This document shows, in pieces, positions 34,215 to 45,776 of a DNA stretch of 64,000 nucleotides. Both the position numbers and the translations under genes were made by a program. How positions within the stretch are numbered: position 1 is the first letter of the stretch; each line of letters opens with the position of its first letter. This DNA comes from Stomoxys calcitrans (Eukaryota > Arthropoda > Insecta > Diptera > Muscidae): assembly GCF_963082655.1 (NCBI RefSeq), contig NC_081552.1, forward strand, positions 93,285,582-93,349,581, in the 5' to 3' direction. The notes under the pieces were generated by a model that saw only the letters and a list, made by a program, of their open reading frames with translations, was not told the DNA's origin and did no database searches.

Positions 34215-34239
34215 AATAAAATAAAAACTTCTTAATAAA
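34215..34239 (+). terminator. Polyadenylation signals of the three-exon gene
   Basis: AATAAA at 34215-34220 and again at 34234-34239, 78 and 97 bp after the stop codon, followed by T-rich sequence. Confidence 0.6.
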
Positions 34240-34625
34240 AGTATTTTGTTTCTCGTAAAAATGTCTCAAACGTTTTATTTTTTTGCGTGTTTAGTCCGCT
34301 CAGACGGACAGTTATTAATTGATAATGCCACGGATGGCTGGACTTACGCTCCAAAAAAAGCGGTAGTCAACAGTGTGATTTTTATGTACATTCCGACTGT
34401 CTGAAACCTGTTAGTTTTTCCTTAACTCATATAAACAATCCCTCCGTTTTTATAACGAGGTCCCTTATCATTGAGCTAAAACTTGAATTGGACTGAACTC
34501 ATTGATATGAGAGAATAAACTTCTGTTCTTTAATGGAATGTTCATGGGAAAATATATATATGTTACAGTGGTTAAAGAGCTAGCCTACATTAGACTCACT
34601 TAGACATTTTAGTCCATACCACAGG
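34240..34625. other. Intergenic stretch with a dispersed repeat
   Basis: Bases 34467-34545 (CATTGAGCTAAAACTTGAA to TTCATGGGAAAAT) match the repeat split at 848-1380. No gene is seen. Confidence 0.4.
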
Positions 34626-34629
34626 AATT

Positions 34630-35390
34630 AGAGAAAGAAGCTACCTGTCGTTGTACCTTTAAAAGGCCGAATAACTTCCGAATGTTCTTATCGGCTTCAG
34701 ACAAGCCTTCACAGAAATAACCAATGAAGTGGGACTTCTATTATACTTACCAGTGCGGGACACCACACAGCACGAGTTCAACAATTTTATCTTTCGCTAT
34801 GTACTAACAGCATCTTCAGACATTGTTACTTACACGATGACTGAGACTTCTGTTCTAGCTAACGACAGCAAAGATTAGATTGCCTTTCGGGCCTTATCTC
34901 GAAGAACTTACTTAACATATATGTATCTAAAGGCATTCCAACAGATTCCAGTTCCCTTCGAATTTGTAATGTAAATTTAAAACTGCTCTGTCATCTTCTT
35001 AAAGATCATATGCGCTGTCTAGAATAAAGGACATTGTTTTAAGGATAGCGCGGTGTCCATATTTGCTGCTAGACCAAAGAGAAAACTCGGTTATCATCTG
35101 ATGGTGTCGTCCGCAATGCTGCTGTGATGCACATACAACCCATCCCTTGTATCTGGGTGAGTATTGAAAGGTGGATAGATTTTTTGAGTGCCGTCCACCA
35201 AACCACAACACCATAGAGCATTATAGGTCCTACAACTGCACTACACAGTCAATGTGTGACATGCGATTAAGCCCGCAACTTTGGCTTCCCAGTATTTCTC
35301 TAATATTCTCCGATACAATGGTAAAATATAGTATCAAAAGGTTGGTCTCTTTCTATTGTTACAAATCGTCTTTCAATAACACCTGAACTT
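34630..35390 (-). pseudogene. LINE4 (RTE-like) reverse transcriptase C-terminal remnant
   Basis: On the minus strand, 35214 to 34999 reads VLWFGGRHSKNLSTFQYSPRY-like sequence equivalent to the 'YGAVVWWxAL' block of LINE RT thumbs. It continues as degenerate sequence with an AALRTTPSDA-like block disrupted by frameshifts. It is the 3' part of an element whose earlier domains lie at 35640-36351 and 37201-37610 on the same strand. Confidence 0.55.
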
Positions 35391-35639
35391 CCCCATATCT
35401 GGTGATGTGTATTAGTGTCAATCAAAGAGCGTGAGAAAGAATAAGAGCTGGCGTTAGAGCCCAATACGGGATGACGAGTGACAAATTTTAAAAAACAACA
35501 TGTTTGAGTTGCTTACGATATTTCGTTTTTCCTTTCTTCCAACTTTCGGTTGCAAAGAAACAAAGCAAAATACGAAAAAATGTTCGAACGAATTCCCGAA
35601 TCAAAACAGAATAACCCAGAAATGTTGCAACCCTCAATG

Positions 35640-36351
35640 TGATTCTAATTGGAATACGTGGAAAATGTTGTGTCTTTAACGCGAGTTGTTTTACAGTACG
35701 GGGAAGACAAAGCAGAAACCCTCTCTTCTATTTCTTACGCTCTTGCGATGGTGCGGAAACTTATTCCTCTGTACTTAGCACATTTAATGTTGTCTCTTTT
35801 CTTGTATACGGGACTTAGTATGCTGAGGTTCCAATCATCGGGTATGCGTTCTTCTAGCCAGATCGCGCAGACGAACTGATGCATACGCCTTATCAGCGTG
35901 TCCTCTCCGTGTTAAATAGTTCAGTGGACAACCCATCGGCTCCTGCTGCCTTGTTGTTCTTCCTTCGGGTCACAGCTACTTGGACCTCATTCTGACTAAA
36001 TATGCTATACTATCAGTAGGGACACTATGGAAATATATTCTTTCCGTATCTCTAGCACACTATCTGTATCAGTTCCCAGTTTTCCTTCTTTGCAGGAGGG
36101 TGTGCCCCCTCCGAAGCCATCGGTTGGATGATTGATTCTTTGGTAGAATTTTCGGCTCTTGTAGCGGCTCTTTCAATGGATTGCCATTGCGCCGTTGTAG
36201 CATAGGGACAAGGAGTACTTTCATCAAGCAGTTGGGTCAGTTGAGTGGAGTAGTGTTTGCATGTTTTCAATGTCCAGTTTCTGTTCACTGCCAGATCGTA
36301 CTTTTACTAGCTTTTTGTGATCAATTTGGTTTGCTTGTGAGCTTTTATACC
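35640..36351 (-). pseudogene. LINE4 linker and reverse transcriptase N-terminal remnant
   Basis: Minus strand: DESTPCPYATTAQWQSIERA (36220-36160) is the endonuclease-RT linker. MHQFVCAIWLEERIPDDWN (35881-35825) with SPVYKK and KYRGISF downstream is the RT entry block (W-E-IP-W, KKGD, NYRGIS). Stops and frameshifts break it. Family C copy C2 separates it from the endonuclease. Confidence 0.65.
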
Positions 36352-37200
36352 CACCATCATTTAGTCATTCTATTTGCAATACATCGAAATATTCATTTCC
36401 GACCCTACAAAATATATATGTTGGATCGGCGTAAAATTCTAAGGCGATTTAACGATGTCCGTATGTCAGTCAGTCCGATGAAGGGTCTGAAATCCATAAA
36501 ACTTTTATTTATTACCCGATTTCGCTGAAATTTGAAACAGTGAGCTGTACATTTGGATATAGCTTCCGTTTAGACCAAACTGCCGATTTAGCGTCTGAAG
36601 CCCACAAAAAGCTTCATTTATTACCCGATTTTGCTGAATTTTTAAATAGTGAGTTGTTTTAAGCCTCCCGGCATCCGACCCAAATAGCTGCTATATAAAT
36701 AGATTGATCTGCCGATCAATCCTGCCGATGAAACCCATAAAAGCTTTATTTATTATCCGATTCCATTGACATTTGAAACACAGAGCTGTATATTTAGATA
36801 AAGCTGCAATATGGACCGATCTGCCGCTTTAGGGTCTGAAACCCATAAACGCAGCATTTATTAGCCGATTTCGCTGAAATTTGAAATTGTGAGTTGTTTT
36901 AAGTCTCCCGACATCTGACTCAAATTCTGATCAAACTATATAGATATAGACGCCATATAAACCGATCTTCCAATTTAGTGTTCTAATCCCATAAAAAGTG
37001 GATTTATTGCCTGATATCGCTGAAACTGTTACTTGTATAAGAGTTCTCGTGACCTGAATAAAATATGATCCAGACCAGTCCCTATTTAGATATAACTATG
37101 GATATGGTAGTGGATTTAAAAGTAAAAAGGATGATTAATATATTCATGGCGGTGTGTATCCCAAGATCGCCGCCGCCGAAATTAACACGTTTTTACTTCT
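36352..37200 (+). mobile_element. Family C repeat element, copy C2, inside LINE4
   Basis: CTTTTATACCCACCATCAT start, a 'tatatatgttggatcggcg' block, GATGTCCGTATGTCAGTC, about four monomers of ~150 bp ('gatatagcttccgttt', 'cccgatttcgctgaaatttgaaa'), then a GATCGCCGCCGCCGAAATT 3' region and TTTTTACTTC. Confidence 0.75.
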
Positions 37201-37610
37201 TTTATATTGAAATCTGGTGCTGATAACTACCTTTTTTTCCGCGGCGAAGTCTAATAGCCTCAACCAATTATCGGACGTTATCTAGTGGAGGTAAAATTTT
37301 CTTACTGTTGGACCAAAGATATTTTTCTTCCTTACCTTCGCATTAAAATCCCCCAGAACGATTTTAATATCATGGGCGGTCGCTCTCTAGGGGCTCGTAG
37401 AAAATATCTTTGCACTAATGAGACTGATGTTGAAGAATTTGGCGTTTATGCGGACTTCCTTTAAGGCGATTATATCTGCCTTGCACTTCTCCAATACATC
37501 CGGCAGTGCGTATACTGCACCTGTTCTATAAAGAGTACGGACTTTCCAGGTTCATATCCGCAGATCATGCTCCTTTTTTCGCTTGCGTGGGTCGTCAACA
37601 TTAGGGGGGT
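37201..37610 (-). pseudogene. LINE4 (RTE-like) endonuclease remnant
   Basis: Minus strand from 37560: WKVRTLYRTGAVYALPDVLE, then ADIIALKEVRI (Glu block) and, across a deletion, DIKIVLGDFNAKVRKEEKY (37370-37320). The 'WNVRTLxRxGA...ADIxALQExR' wording is typical of RTE/CR1-like endonucleases. Inactive fragment. Confidence 0.7.
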
Positions 37611-37677
37611 TTGTTTTTATTATCCTTTTGTTTCTCCCAGTAAGCATTATAATTTTCCGAGTGCGGGTTACTGACCC

Positions 37678-38490
37678 CACCACTGTAGTACAGGGTATTA
37701 TAACTCTGTGCAATTGTTTGCAACTCTAAGAGGGAGAAGAGATAGATCCATTGATAAGTATACCGATCGGCTTAGAATCATTTCCTGATTCGATTTAGCC
37801 ATGCCTGTCTGTAGAAATCACGATAACGTTTGAACAAATAAAGATATCCGCTTGAAATTTTGCACCGATACTTCTTTTCGATGTAGGCTATTGGAGATTG
37901 CAAATGTGCCATATTGGTTTAGATTTGGATAAAGCCCCCATATTAACCGATCTCCAGTTTTGACTTCTTAAGTCCCTAGAGTCCTAAATTTGGCATAAAG
38001 GCTTCTTTTGCGACTTCCAACATCTGTGCCAAATATTATCCGAATCGGTCTATATACTGATCTAGCCCATAATCGTAGAAAGGCTCAGAATTTTAAAAAA
38101 CTACGTTGTTTATGACAAAACTTACTAAATTTTGTGATTCTCAAAAGGATTTAGCCCCCCTAGACAAATGCCCTTATACTAACCGACACGCGGATTTAAC
38201 TTCATAAGCTCCTGGAGGTTTAAATTTTCACCTAATTTGGCTGTATTAAGGCACATCGACTTCTGTTATGACTTCCAGCATATCTGCCAATTGTGATCTG
38301 AATCAGTCTATATACTGATATAGGCCCCTTAAATATCGATACCTCGATTTGACTTCTTGAGACGATATAAGTCGCAATCAACTCCCGATTTGATTGTAGC
38401 AAAATAATTCGAATGAATTAATAAAGGTAAAATTTTAGCGGAATCCATGATTGTGGGCATCCAAGATTTAGCCAGGCCGAAATTAGGAGG
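37678..38490 (+). mobile_element. Family B-like repeat element, copy B6
   Basis: CCACCACTGTAGTACAGGGTATTATAAC start (first bases lost), 'accgatcggcttagaatc', a TGCCTGTCTG block, then diverged monomers. It ends TTTAGCCAGGCCGAAATTAGGAGG directly before A7. Confidence 0.6.
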
Positions 38491-39426
38491 TTTTTATACC
38501 CTCCACCATAGGATGGGGGTATACTAATTTCGTCATTCTGTTTGTAACACCTCGAAATATGCGTCTGACACACCATAAAAAATCTATATACTTGATATAT
38601 AAAGTATATTTATAGCCATGTCCGTCTGTCTGTCGAAAGCACGCTAACTTTCGAAAGAGTGAAGCTAGTCACTTGAAATTTTGCACAAACACTTTTTATT
38701 GGTGTAGGTCGGTGAGGATTGTAAATGGGCCAAATCGGTCCTTGTTTTGATATAGCTGCCATATAAACCGATCTTGGATCTTGATTTTTTAGCCTCTAGA
38801 GGGCGCTATTCTCGTCCGATTTGACTGAAATTTTGTACGTGGTATTTTGGTATCACTTCCAACAACTGCGCTAAGTATGTTTCAAAACGGTCCATTTTTT
38901 TAAATATATAGCTGCCATAATAACCGATCTTGGATCTTGACTTCTTGAGCCTCTAGAGGGTGCAATTCTTATCCGATTTGACTGAAATTTTGCACGTAGT
39001 GTTTTGGTTTGACTTCCAATAACTGTGCTAAGTATGGTTTAAATCTGTTCATAATTTGGTATAGCTGTCATATAAACCGATCTTCGATCTTGACTTCTTG
39101 GGCCAATAGAGCGCGCAATTTTCATCCGATTGGGAAGAAATTTTGTACAACGGCTTCTCTCTTGACCTTCAACATAAGTGTCTAATATGGTCTGGATCGA
39201 TCAATACCTTGATACAGCTCCCATATAAACCGATCTCCCGATTTTGCTTCTTGAGCCCCTACAGGGCGCAATTCTTATCCGAATGAACTATTGTGTAAAT
39301 AGCATATTCTTATTCAATATTCTTTGTTTGCTTAAAAAGAGATACTGCGCATAGAACTCGACAAATGCGATCCATGGTGGAGGGTATATAAGAGTCGGCC
39401 CGGCCGAACTTAGCTCGCTCTTACTT
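38491..39426 (+). mobile_element. Family A repeat element, copy A7
   Basis: TTTTTATACCCTCCACCATAG to GCTCTTACTTG, with about three monomers and a nearly intact palindrome (CGGCCCGGCCGAA, 39396-39408). The GTCC block is short (TGTCCGTCTGTCTGTC). Confidence 0.85.
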
Positions 39427-39454
39427 GTTTCTTATGTATTTTTCTTTAGTAAAG

Positions 39455-40052
39455 AGGATATGATATAGAGAGATCGATTTATATGGGAGCTGTATCGGGC
39501 TATAGACCGACACAGTTATTGGACATCATAACAAAACACGTCGTGCAAAATTTCATCCCAATCGTATAAGAATTGCGCACTCTAGAGGCTCAAGAAGTCA
39601 AGACCCAAGATCGGTTTATATGGCAGCTATATCAGGTTATAAACCGATTTGAACTATACTTGACACAGTTGTTGGACATCATAACAAAACACGTCGTGCA
39701 AAATTTCATTCCAATCGGATAAGAATTGCGCACTCTAGAGGCTCAAGAAGTCAAGACCCAAGATCGGTTTATATGGCAGCTATATCAAAACATGGACCGA
39801 TATGGCCCATTTACAATCCCAACCGACCTACTCTTATAAGAAGTATTTGTGCTAAATTTCAAGCGGCTAGCTTTACTCCTTCGGAAGTTAGCGTGCTTTC
39901 GAGAGACAGACGGACGGACATGCTTAGATCGACATAAAATGTCGCGACGATCAAGAATATATATACTTTATGGGGTCTCAGACGAATATTTCGAGTAGTT
40001 ACAAACAGAATGACGAAAATAGTATACCCCCCATCCTATGGTGGAGGGTATA
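39455..40052 (-). mobile_element. Family A fragment, copy A8
   Basis: Reverse orientation; starts within a monomer (GATATAGAGAGATCG) and runs to GGTGGAGGGTATAAC at the 5' end. It lacks the hairpin end. Confidence 0.8.
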
Positions 40053-40097
40053 ACAATTCAAGGAATTAAAAGAAAATTATTAAAATATTTCTATTTG

Positions 40098-40665
40098 TTA
40101 TACCCTCCACCATGTATGGGGTGTATACTAATTTCGTCATTACGCCAACAAAGAATATATTTTTGATCATCTTGACATTCTAAGTCGATTTAGCCCTGTT
40201 CGTCCGTCTGTCGAAAGCACGCTAACTTTCGAAACAATGGAGCTAGGTGCTTGACATTTTGCACGAATACTTCTTATTAGTGTAGGTCGGTTGGGATTGT
40301 AAATGGGCTATATCGATCCATGTTTTGATATAGCTGCCATATAGATCAATCCTGGATCTTGATTTCTTGAGCCACTAGAAGGCGCAATTATTACCTGATT
40401 TGGCTTAATTTGTGCATAAAATGTTTTGTTTTAACTTCCAACAACTGTATCAAGTATAGTCCAAAACGGCTCATAACCTAACATAGATCCCATTTAAACC
40501 GCTCTCGGATCTTGACTTCTTGATCCCCTAAAGGGCGCAATTATTATCCGATTTAGCTGAAAATCTGCATGAATTTTTTTGTTTTAACTCAAATCGATGC
40601 CTCAAATCGATTCATAACCTAATGTAGCTTCCATAAAAACCAATCTTTGATCTTGACTTCTTCCA
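40098..40665 (+). mobile_element. Family A fragment, copy A9
   Basis: TATACCCTCCACCATGTATGG start, a reduced GTCC block, two to three diverged monomers, truncated before the 3' end. It lies back-to-back with A8, 45 bp apart. Confidence 0.75.
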
Positions 40666-41338
40666 GTTTTTTTTTCAAATTAAAGAATTTTCAAAACCTC
40701 TCTGCAACTGTAGGGTGGTTAAAGATACTTAAATTTTTTTTTTGGTCTCTGAAAATTACCCATCGACGATAACATTTGGCCATAAAGGGTTTTCGCTATG
40801 CACTTGCAGAATTTTTGGTCGATTTTCCCCTTATAGTTTCTTTGGTCAATTTTTCTATTACGAGTTGGCGTTGCGTTTTACGTACTTGTTTCAGTCATTT
40901 AAATCCCATTTTGTCATCTATTTAAAAACATTAAATAAATTTTACGTACACAACAATAAAAAAGGGAACAAAATTCGCTGAAGAGGATGTAGAAAAAAGG
41001 TTGCATTTTTGGCGACAACTTTATGTTAAAACAACAACATTTGGTGCAGTTTTGTCGTATATCCAGATCCCAAAAATTAAATATCTTGTAAATCTTTGGA
41101 AGGCGGATTAGATCTTCCAAAATCCTTCAGAATGTGCTTGTCTGTGCGGGTATCTCAGTTTTATAGTAAGAAGTGGGCTTTTCAATTACTTTGTAAAACA
41201 TTTCCGCGAATTAGCTTTGGGCTTGGTTTGTTGTAGAAAAAAAAAGAGTTTGTGATAACTAAACGGTACATTCTTTTATCGAGAGCATAAACCTGCTGTT
41301 AAGTTTGGTTTGGTTTTCTCGTACACTTTTATGGTAAA
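40666..41338. other. AT-rich stretch, nothing recognised
   Basis: An 80-codon frame at 40742-40981 has no recognisable features. I see no transposon ends. Confidence 0.35.
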
Positions 41339-41604
41339 CTAGCTGGACAGGGCCCGCACCGCTGCGAGTTCTTTCGCTCTTTTATTTAATCTGAGCCCTA
41401 CACAGGCACGGACAGGAAGTATGTCCTGTTTAGGGGTGCTGGTGCGAACTTTCAGATATTTCGCACCAAATGCCTTCCGTTTGGGCCTTATGTTGCTATG
41501 GTCGGTAAATATATCCGGTATGGGGGTATTTTTGGGAGTGAGGTGGACCCCCCATATATCAGATTCTTGCTCTAGTCTTATTTAAGCCCTATATTGTCAC
41601 TATT
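41339..41604 (-). mobile_element. Helitron-like family H fragment, copy H5
   Basis: Reverse 3' terminus: A then CTAGCTGGACAGGGCCCGC at 41339, followed by the 'ctcttttatttaatctgagccct' and 'tcctgtttaggggtgctgg' blocks. Only the 3' ~265 bp remain. Confidence 0.7.
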
Positions 41605-43710
41605 GGTTTGTTTTTGTTGTTGTAGGAGTTTGTTGTGTTCTATCTCTCGTCTGCTTGATTCTGTTGAGTATCAATATCCAGGAACTCTGCGACTAAGATG
41701 GCATCTGGGTCTGAGTCGAGTAGCATCTGGGTCTGAGTCGAGTGGGTCTGGCTGGGCAGTTAAACAGGTCACGTGTATCGTGTGGTCCCTAGTCACAATC
41801 GGGACATACATCTTGCAAGTGGGCATCAATTCTTACTCTTTAGAAGTTGAGGCGGCTGCATCTGCCGGAACGCTTGATCTAGAGGTTCTTTCTTGTAGCG
41901 CTGAACCTCACGCACTATATCATGTAGATCTACCTTAAGGCTTCTGGGCGGTGAATATCTACCCACAAGATGATGATTTGGATGGGAAAGGAAAAGGTAT
42001 TGCTTAGACAGCATGTAGTTATGTCTTCGTAATGGTAGGATCTTTGTCTCCTGATGGAGGTGGTCCACATGAGAACTGAGGTGACAGCCCATCGCAGTTC
42101 GGAGAACGGCATTCTGACAGATCAGAATATTATTCCACTGCGTGTGACATAGCTGACGAGACCACCCTGGCATAACTTATCACAGACGGGCCAATTGCTT
42201 GGTACGTGGTAAACGAGGTTTCTTTGTCTGCACCCCAAGCGCTGCCGGCAAGTGACTTAAGGACCTTGTTTCTACTTTTGACTTTATCGCAAATTGGTGT
42301 GGCATGTGCTGTCAAATGTGACGCCAAATATTTTAGGGCACTTGATGGTCGGAATCATATCTCCATCGACCATCACAGTCAGCTCCGCATTCACCTCAGG
42401 CGTATAAGTAGTGAACAATGTGGCTGAAGATTTGGTGGCAGCTATCAAAGTCAGGTTGAGGGCAGTAGTTATATACTCAAAATCAGGTAAATCCAAATTC
42501 TTCCGCATCAGTGTAGAGATTTCGTCGGGCCCAACGCCTTTGATGATATGGCGCCACGGATGATATTCGTAGTAGAGTCCACGGATACGACGAATGGCTC
42601 TCCTTGCCCTGTCACTCTCGGGATGCACAATGACGGTAGAACAACCTGGCACATATCTTCGGATCAGTCGCGGTTATGTCGCTAAAAGTGACTGAAGTCC
42701 TGTCATCCCATCTACCGGGGTTGGAGGGCGACTTAACAGTAGACCACAGCTTGCCTAAACCGGGTATCAGTTTACTGAAGCGGCGATTGGCGTACTCTCT
42801 GAAGCCAGTCCAATCGGCCTTCTTCCGATTGATGAACGTACGGCGCTCAGAGGTTATGAAGTCGGGTGGTCGGTCGATGGTGAGAATGATGAATGTTTGG
42901 TGAGCTGCTACACCTCCTCTTATTCCTTGTGGGGGTTTCCTCATTCACCGTGCTAAACGTGGAGTCTTCAATCTGCTCTGCCAAAGCTATGCCCCGCTGG
43001 TCGTTACCTAGGGGAGTACGCAATGAAATGTGATGCGCATTAAAGTCCGCTAGAACCAGACGATTATGGCCAGATAGTAGCCCACTTATGTCGGGGTTGT
43101 AAGCTTGGCCATTAATTGGAACACAGCTACCAACCAGCGCTATGTACACGTTGTATAGCTCTATCTCTGCAGTACCGGACTTGATTGCTATCCCCATGCA
43201 CTCCATGTAAGTCACTAGCTCCGACGCAGGCGAAATGAGTCTATACTGCACGGAATGGTGTATCATGAAGGCCAATCCCCCACCCCATTCCTTAAGCGAT
43301 CCTTACATAGCACATTGTATCCGTGACAACTGTGCAAGCTGCAGGTATTGGTCAGCTTTGTTTCCTAGATCGCTGCATCCAATATGTTCTTCCGACTCAT
43401 AAACTCCACGGAGACCGTTGCAATTCAATTGCAAAAATTATACACTTCCCGGCACTGGCCTGGTAATATTGGGGCTGGGATGTTGCTGTTACGTATATTG
43501 ACGCATATGAGAGATCGAAGGGGTCACATAGTCCGACGACGAGGACGCAGAAGGCGACGACGACGACGCTTGTGACCCACTGCTGTCCATGTTCGCACAG
43601 CACCTTGCAACATATTTAGTATGACTATAGACCCGTAGTGATGTAAGACCAGAGCAAGATCGGAAATTTACCCACTTAATGCACCGATTACACCTTACTG
43701 ACACCTATCG
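41605..43710 (-). mobile_element. LINE3: Jockey-like non-LTR element with RT core deleted
   Basis: Minus-strand order: Cys-rich motif VRCNRCIKWVNFRSCSGL (43700-43645), endonuclease (43275-42850), linker DFITSERRTFINRKKADW (42880-42820) to SVTFSDITATDPK, RT start GVGPDEISTLMRKNLDLP, then, at about 42442, a direct jump to the RT-thumb part (AATKSSATLFTTY) and the C-terminal IQN/ALRTATGCH-like region (42130-41950). The endonuclease retains LVLADFNAHH. The RT palm, including motif C, is gone. Near 41695-41745 a 21-bp motif (GCATCTGGGTCTGAGTCGAG) is repeated in the 3' UTR. Confidence 0.75.
42847..43275 (-). pseudogene. LINE3 endonuclease domain remnant
   Basis: Blocks seen: IELYNVYIALVGSC, NPDISGLLSGHNRLVLADFNAHH (catalytic Asp/Asn) and STFSTVNEETPTR. 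It lacks the N-terminal Asn/Glu strands and the final SDH block. Jockey-type wording. Confidence 0.7.
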
Positions 43711-43715
43711 ATGTC

Positions 43716-44960
43716 GGAATTCAGTGCTATTTGCAAAATCCCTAATTGTTTTCTGTACCACGTGCCTAAGTTGGTTCATGTCTGGTTTTGTGTCCCCACC
43801 TTGGTTAGGTTAGGTAGGAATTTCGTGCTACTTACAAAATCTTTAATTGTTTTCCATGCCACTCCCCTAAGTTAGTTCATGTTTGGTATAGTATCCCCAC
43901 CTAAGTGCTGGTATCTGCTAGACGCGAAAGCCGGGCAATTACGAAGGAAAGGCTCCAACAACTCATCATCTTCCACGCATGCCAACACATGCTATCATTT
44001 GCCGCACCGATTTTACAAAAGTGAGCTCGTAGTCCTATGTGTCCCGTTATGATACCAATATATGTGTTCCGTTATGATTCCATACTGACCTCCTTCTGGC
44101 TTTCTTTCAGTAATAGCCTCGTCTTCTCACGATCTGGATCCCCACATAGGATTTTCGCCGTCCTTCCGACCGTTTCGCCGTCCTACCGACCATTTCGCCG
44201 TCCTACCGACCGTTTCGCTGTTCCACAGGGTTCCATGCGCATTCATCGCCCACTCCCTTAACTCGGACTGCGTCGACTTAAAAGGCCTCGGGTTAACTTA
44301 GTTTATTGACGGCAGTCCTCTGGCCTTCACCGCCAAATCGTCTGCCCTTTCATTTCCCCTTACTCCGCTATGGCCCGGCACCCAAACGGTACGAATTTTG
44401 CCATCCTCAGAGAAGGCGTTAATATCCTTCTTACACTGTAAAACTGTTCGTGACCTCACCCTTCTTGTTGTTATTGCCCTTATGGCAATTTTACTTTCGG
44501 TAAAGATGTTTACACTCGACGTCCTCGCGTTAGCACCACACCACCTCACGCATTCCCTAATCACCCGGGTCTCCGCCTGCAGGATTGTTCCTGGGTTCTC
44601 AATGTAGACCCCCAGGCTCACACTGTCCTCTAGCTTTGATCCATCCGTGAAACATAATCTTCCAGATGGCAATACTACGGTTCCGTCAATCCAAGGCTGT
44701 GCCGCTGGCAGCAGTGCCTCGCACTCGACATCAAGGTTCATCTCAGGTATCCGATCGGAAACCTCTTGCCATCCTTCCAGGTTTCCTATCGTGGCCTTGA
44801 TTGTACCGCGATGGTATGAGCTACTCCCATCCTGAATCCATTCTAAGTACCGGTGTTTGTTGAAAATGCTCCAACGTCTCATCATCTCCCCCACATATCA
44901 CTTGCCGTACCGATTTTACATAATTAAGCTCGTAGTCCTATGTGTCCCGTTCAGAGAACG
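43716..44960 (-). mobile_element. LINE1-family fragment, rearranged 3' end
   Basis: Reversed LINE1 3' portion: RNase H (44840-44290), C-terminal zinc region (44130-43990) and two tandem copies of the terminal ~100 bp (43716-43805 and 43806-43912). At 44850 a C-terminal zinc segment (44960-44860) is joined in front of the pre-RNase H segment, so two element copies have been fused. Confidence 0.7.
44298..44894 (-). pseudogene. LINE1-family RNase H domain, longest open copy
   Basis: 198 codons open on the minus strand. RNase H blocks: LCFTDGSKLEDSVSLGVYIE (first Asp), an acidic Glu in the AETRVIRECV helix, NIFTESKIAI (second catalytic Asp replaced by Glu), and VWVPGHSGVRGNERADDLA (His, Asp). 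The first ~15 residues belong to the fused zinc-region piece. Without the second Asp it is probably inactive. Confidence 0.8.
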
Positions 44961-45078
44961 GTTGTGGTGCACCGCAACCGCGCGATGTACCAAATGGTAT
45001 AAAGAATTTCAACCACTGCAACCGCTCGCTATTTATGTCAGTAGGTATGAGTGTTGGTCTCTCAAAAACAAAGGTGTA

Positions 45079-45410
45079 AAAGAGTGGTGGCCAAAATTAA
45101 AATGTTCACTAGATTCCATAGTCAATTCATACGTACGCTTATGCTATTTGTTTCAGTCGTTGTTCAGACTGCAACGACTGAACATGCATTTGGGTGTACG
45201 CATCGTTTTTATGTTTTCGTTTTAAAAACAATATTTTTTTTGTGATTAAACGCGAGGTAAGAAAGATTAATAATTTTGTTTAATATTATGTTTTTTTAAA
45301 CATCAATCTTTTTGCTGGATAAATGAATTTTCAATTAAAGATAAACATATTTAAAAATAAGAGAGTAACTAACGCATACAATATCATTTTAATTTTGGCC
45401 ACCACTGGAG
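45079..45410. mobile_element. 332-bp Tc1/mariner-type MITE
   Basis: Inverted termini AGTGGTGGCCAAAATTAAAA (left, 45083 on) and TTTTAATTTTGGCCACCACT (45387-45406), flanked by TA at 45077-45078 and 45411-45412. The interior is AT-rich and non-coding. Confidence 0.75.
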
Positions 45411-45412
45411 TA

Positions 45413-45776
45413 AAACGCCCAGTGAGCAATTTTTGCCGAGCGCTCTGATGTTTTCTGATGAATATTTTGAGTTTTTTTAATGTTTTGTAAGAAAATTTGC
45501 CGATTTCTCAAAGTTTCCCCTAGAACTTCACAGATTTTCGGTTAGATTTCTTTGATCATTTTTGCACATTTTATTGTATTTATGACCGAAAATGCGCAAA
45601 TATACTGCACATACTCGAAAAGGAATGTATTTTTATCGTATGTTGATTATGAACAGTTTTTTATTAATTATATTTCGCGTGTTTGTCCGCCACTGTGCGA
45701 TGGTTACTTACGATCCACAGCCATGCATTCACATCAAATATCCATACCATAGAATAGGCACATAAAATCATTGCCA
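45413..45776. other. Non-coding stretch, nothing recognised
   Basis: Weak similarity in wording to 54060-54300 ('ctgcacattttc...', 'tgcatatactcg'), which may be an old dispersed repeat. No gene. Confidence 0.3.

Noticed and set aside
40742..40981. 80-codon frame as a gene
   Set aside because: Aromatic-rich AT translation, no domain, no splice or signal evidence.
41690..41750. 21-bp repeat GCATCTGGGTCTGAGTCGAG as a regulatory array
   Set aside because: Two to three copies inside the LINE3 3' region; simplest reading is a small tandem duplication.
45680..45700. CCACTGTGCGATGG as a second Transib-like end
   Set aside because: Only the heptamer matches; neighbouring sequence has nothing of the long inverted repeat.
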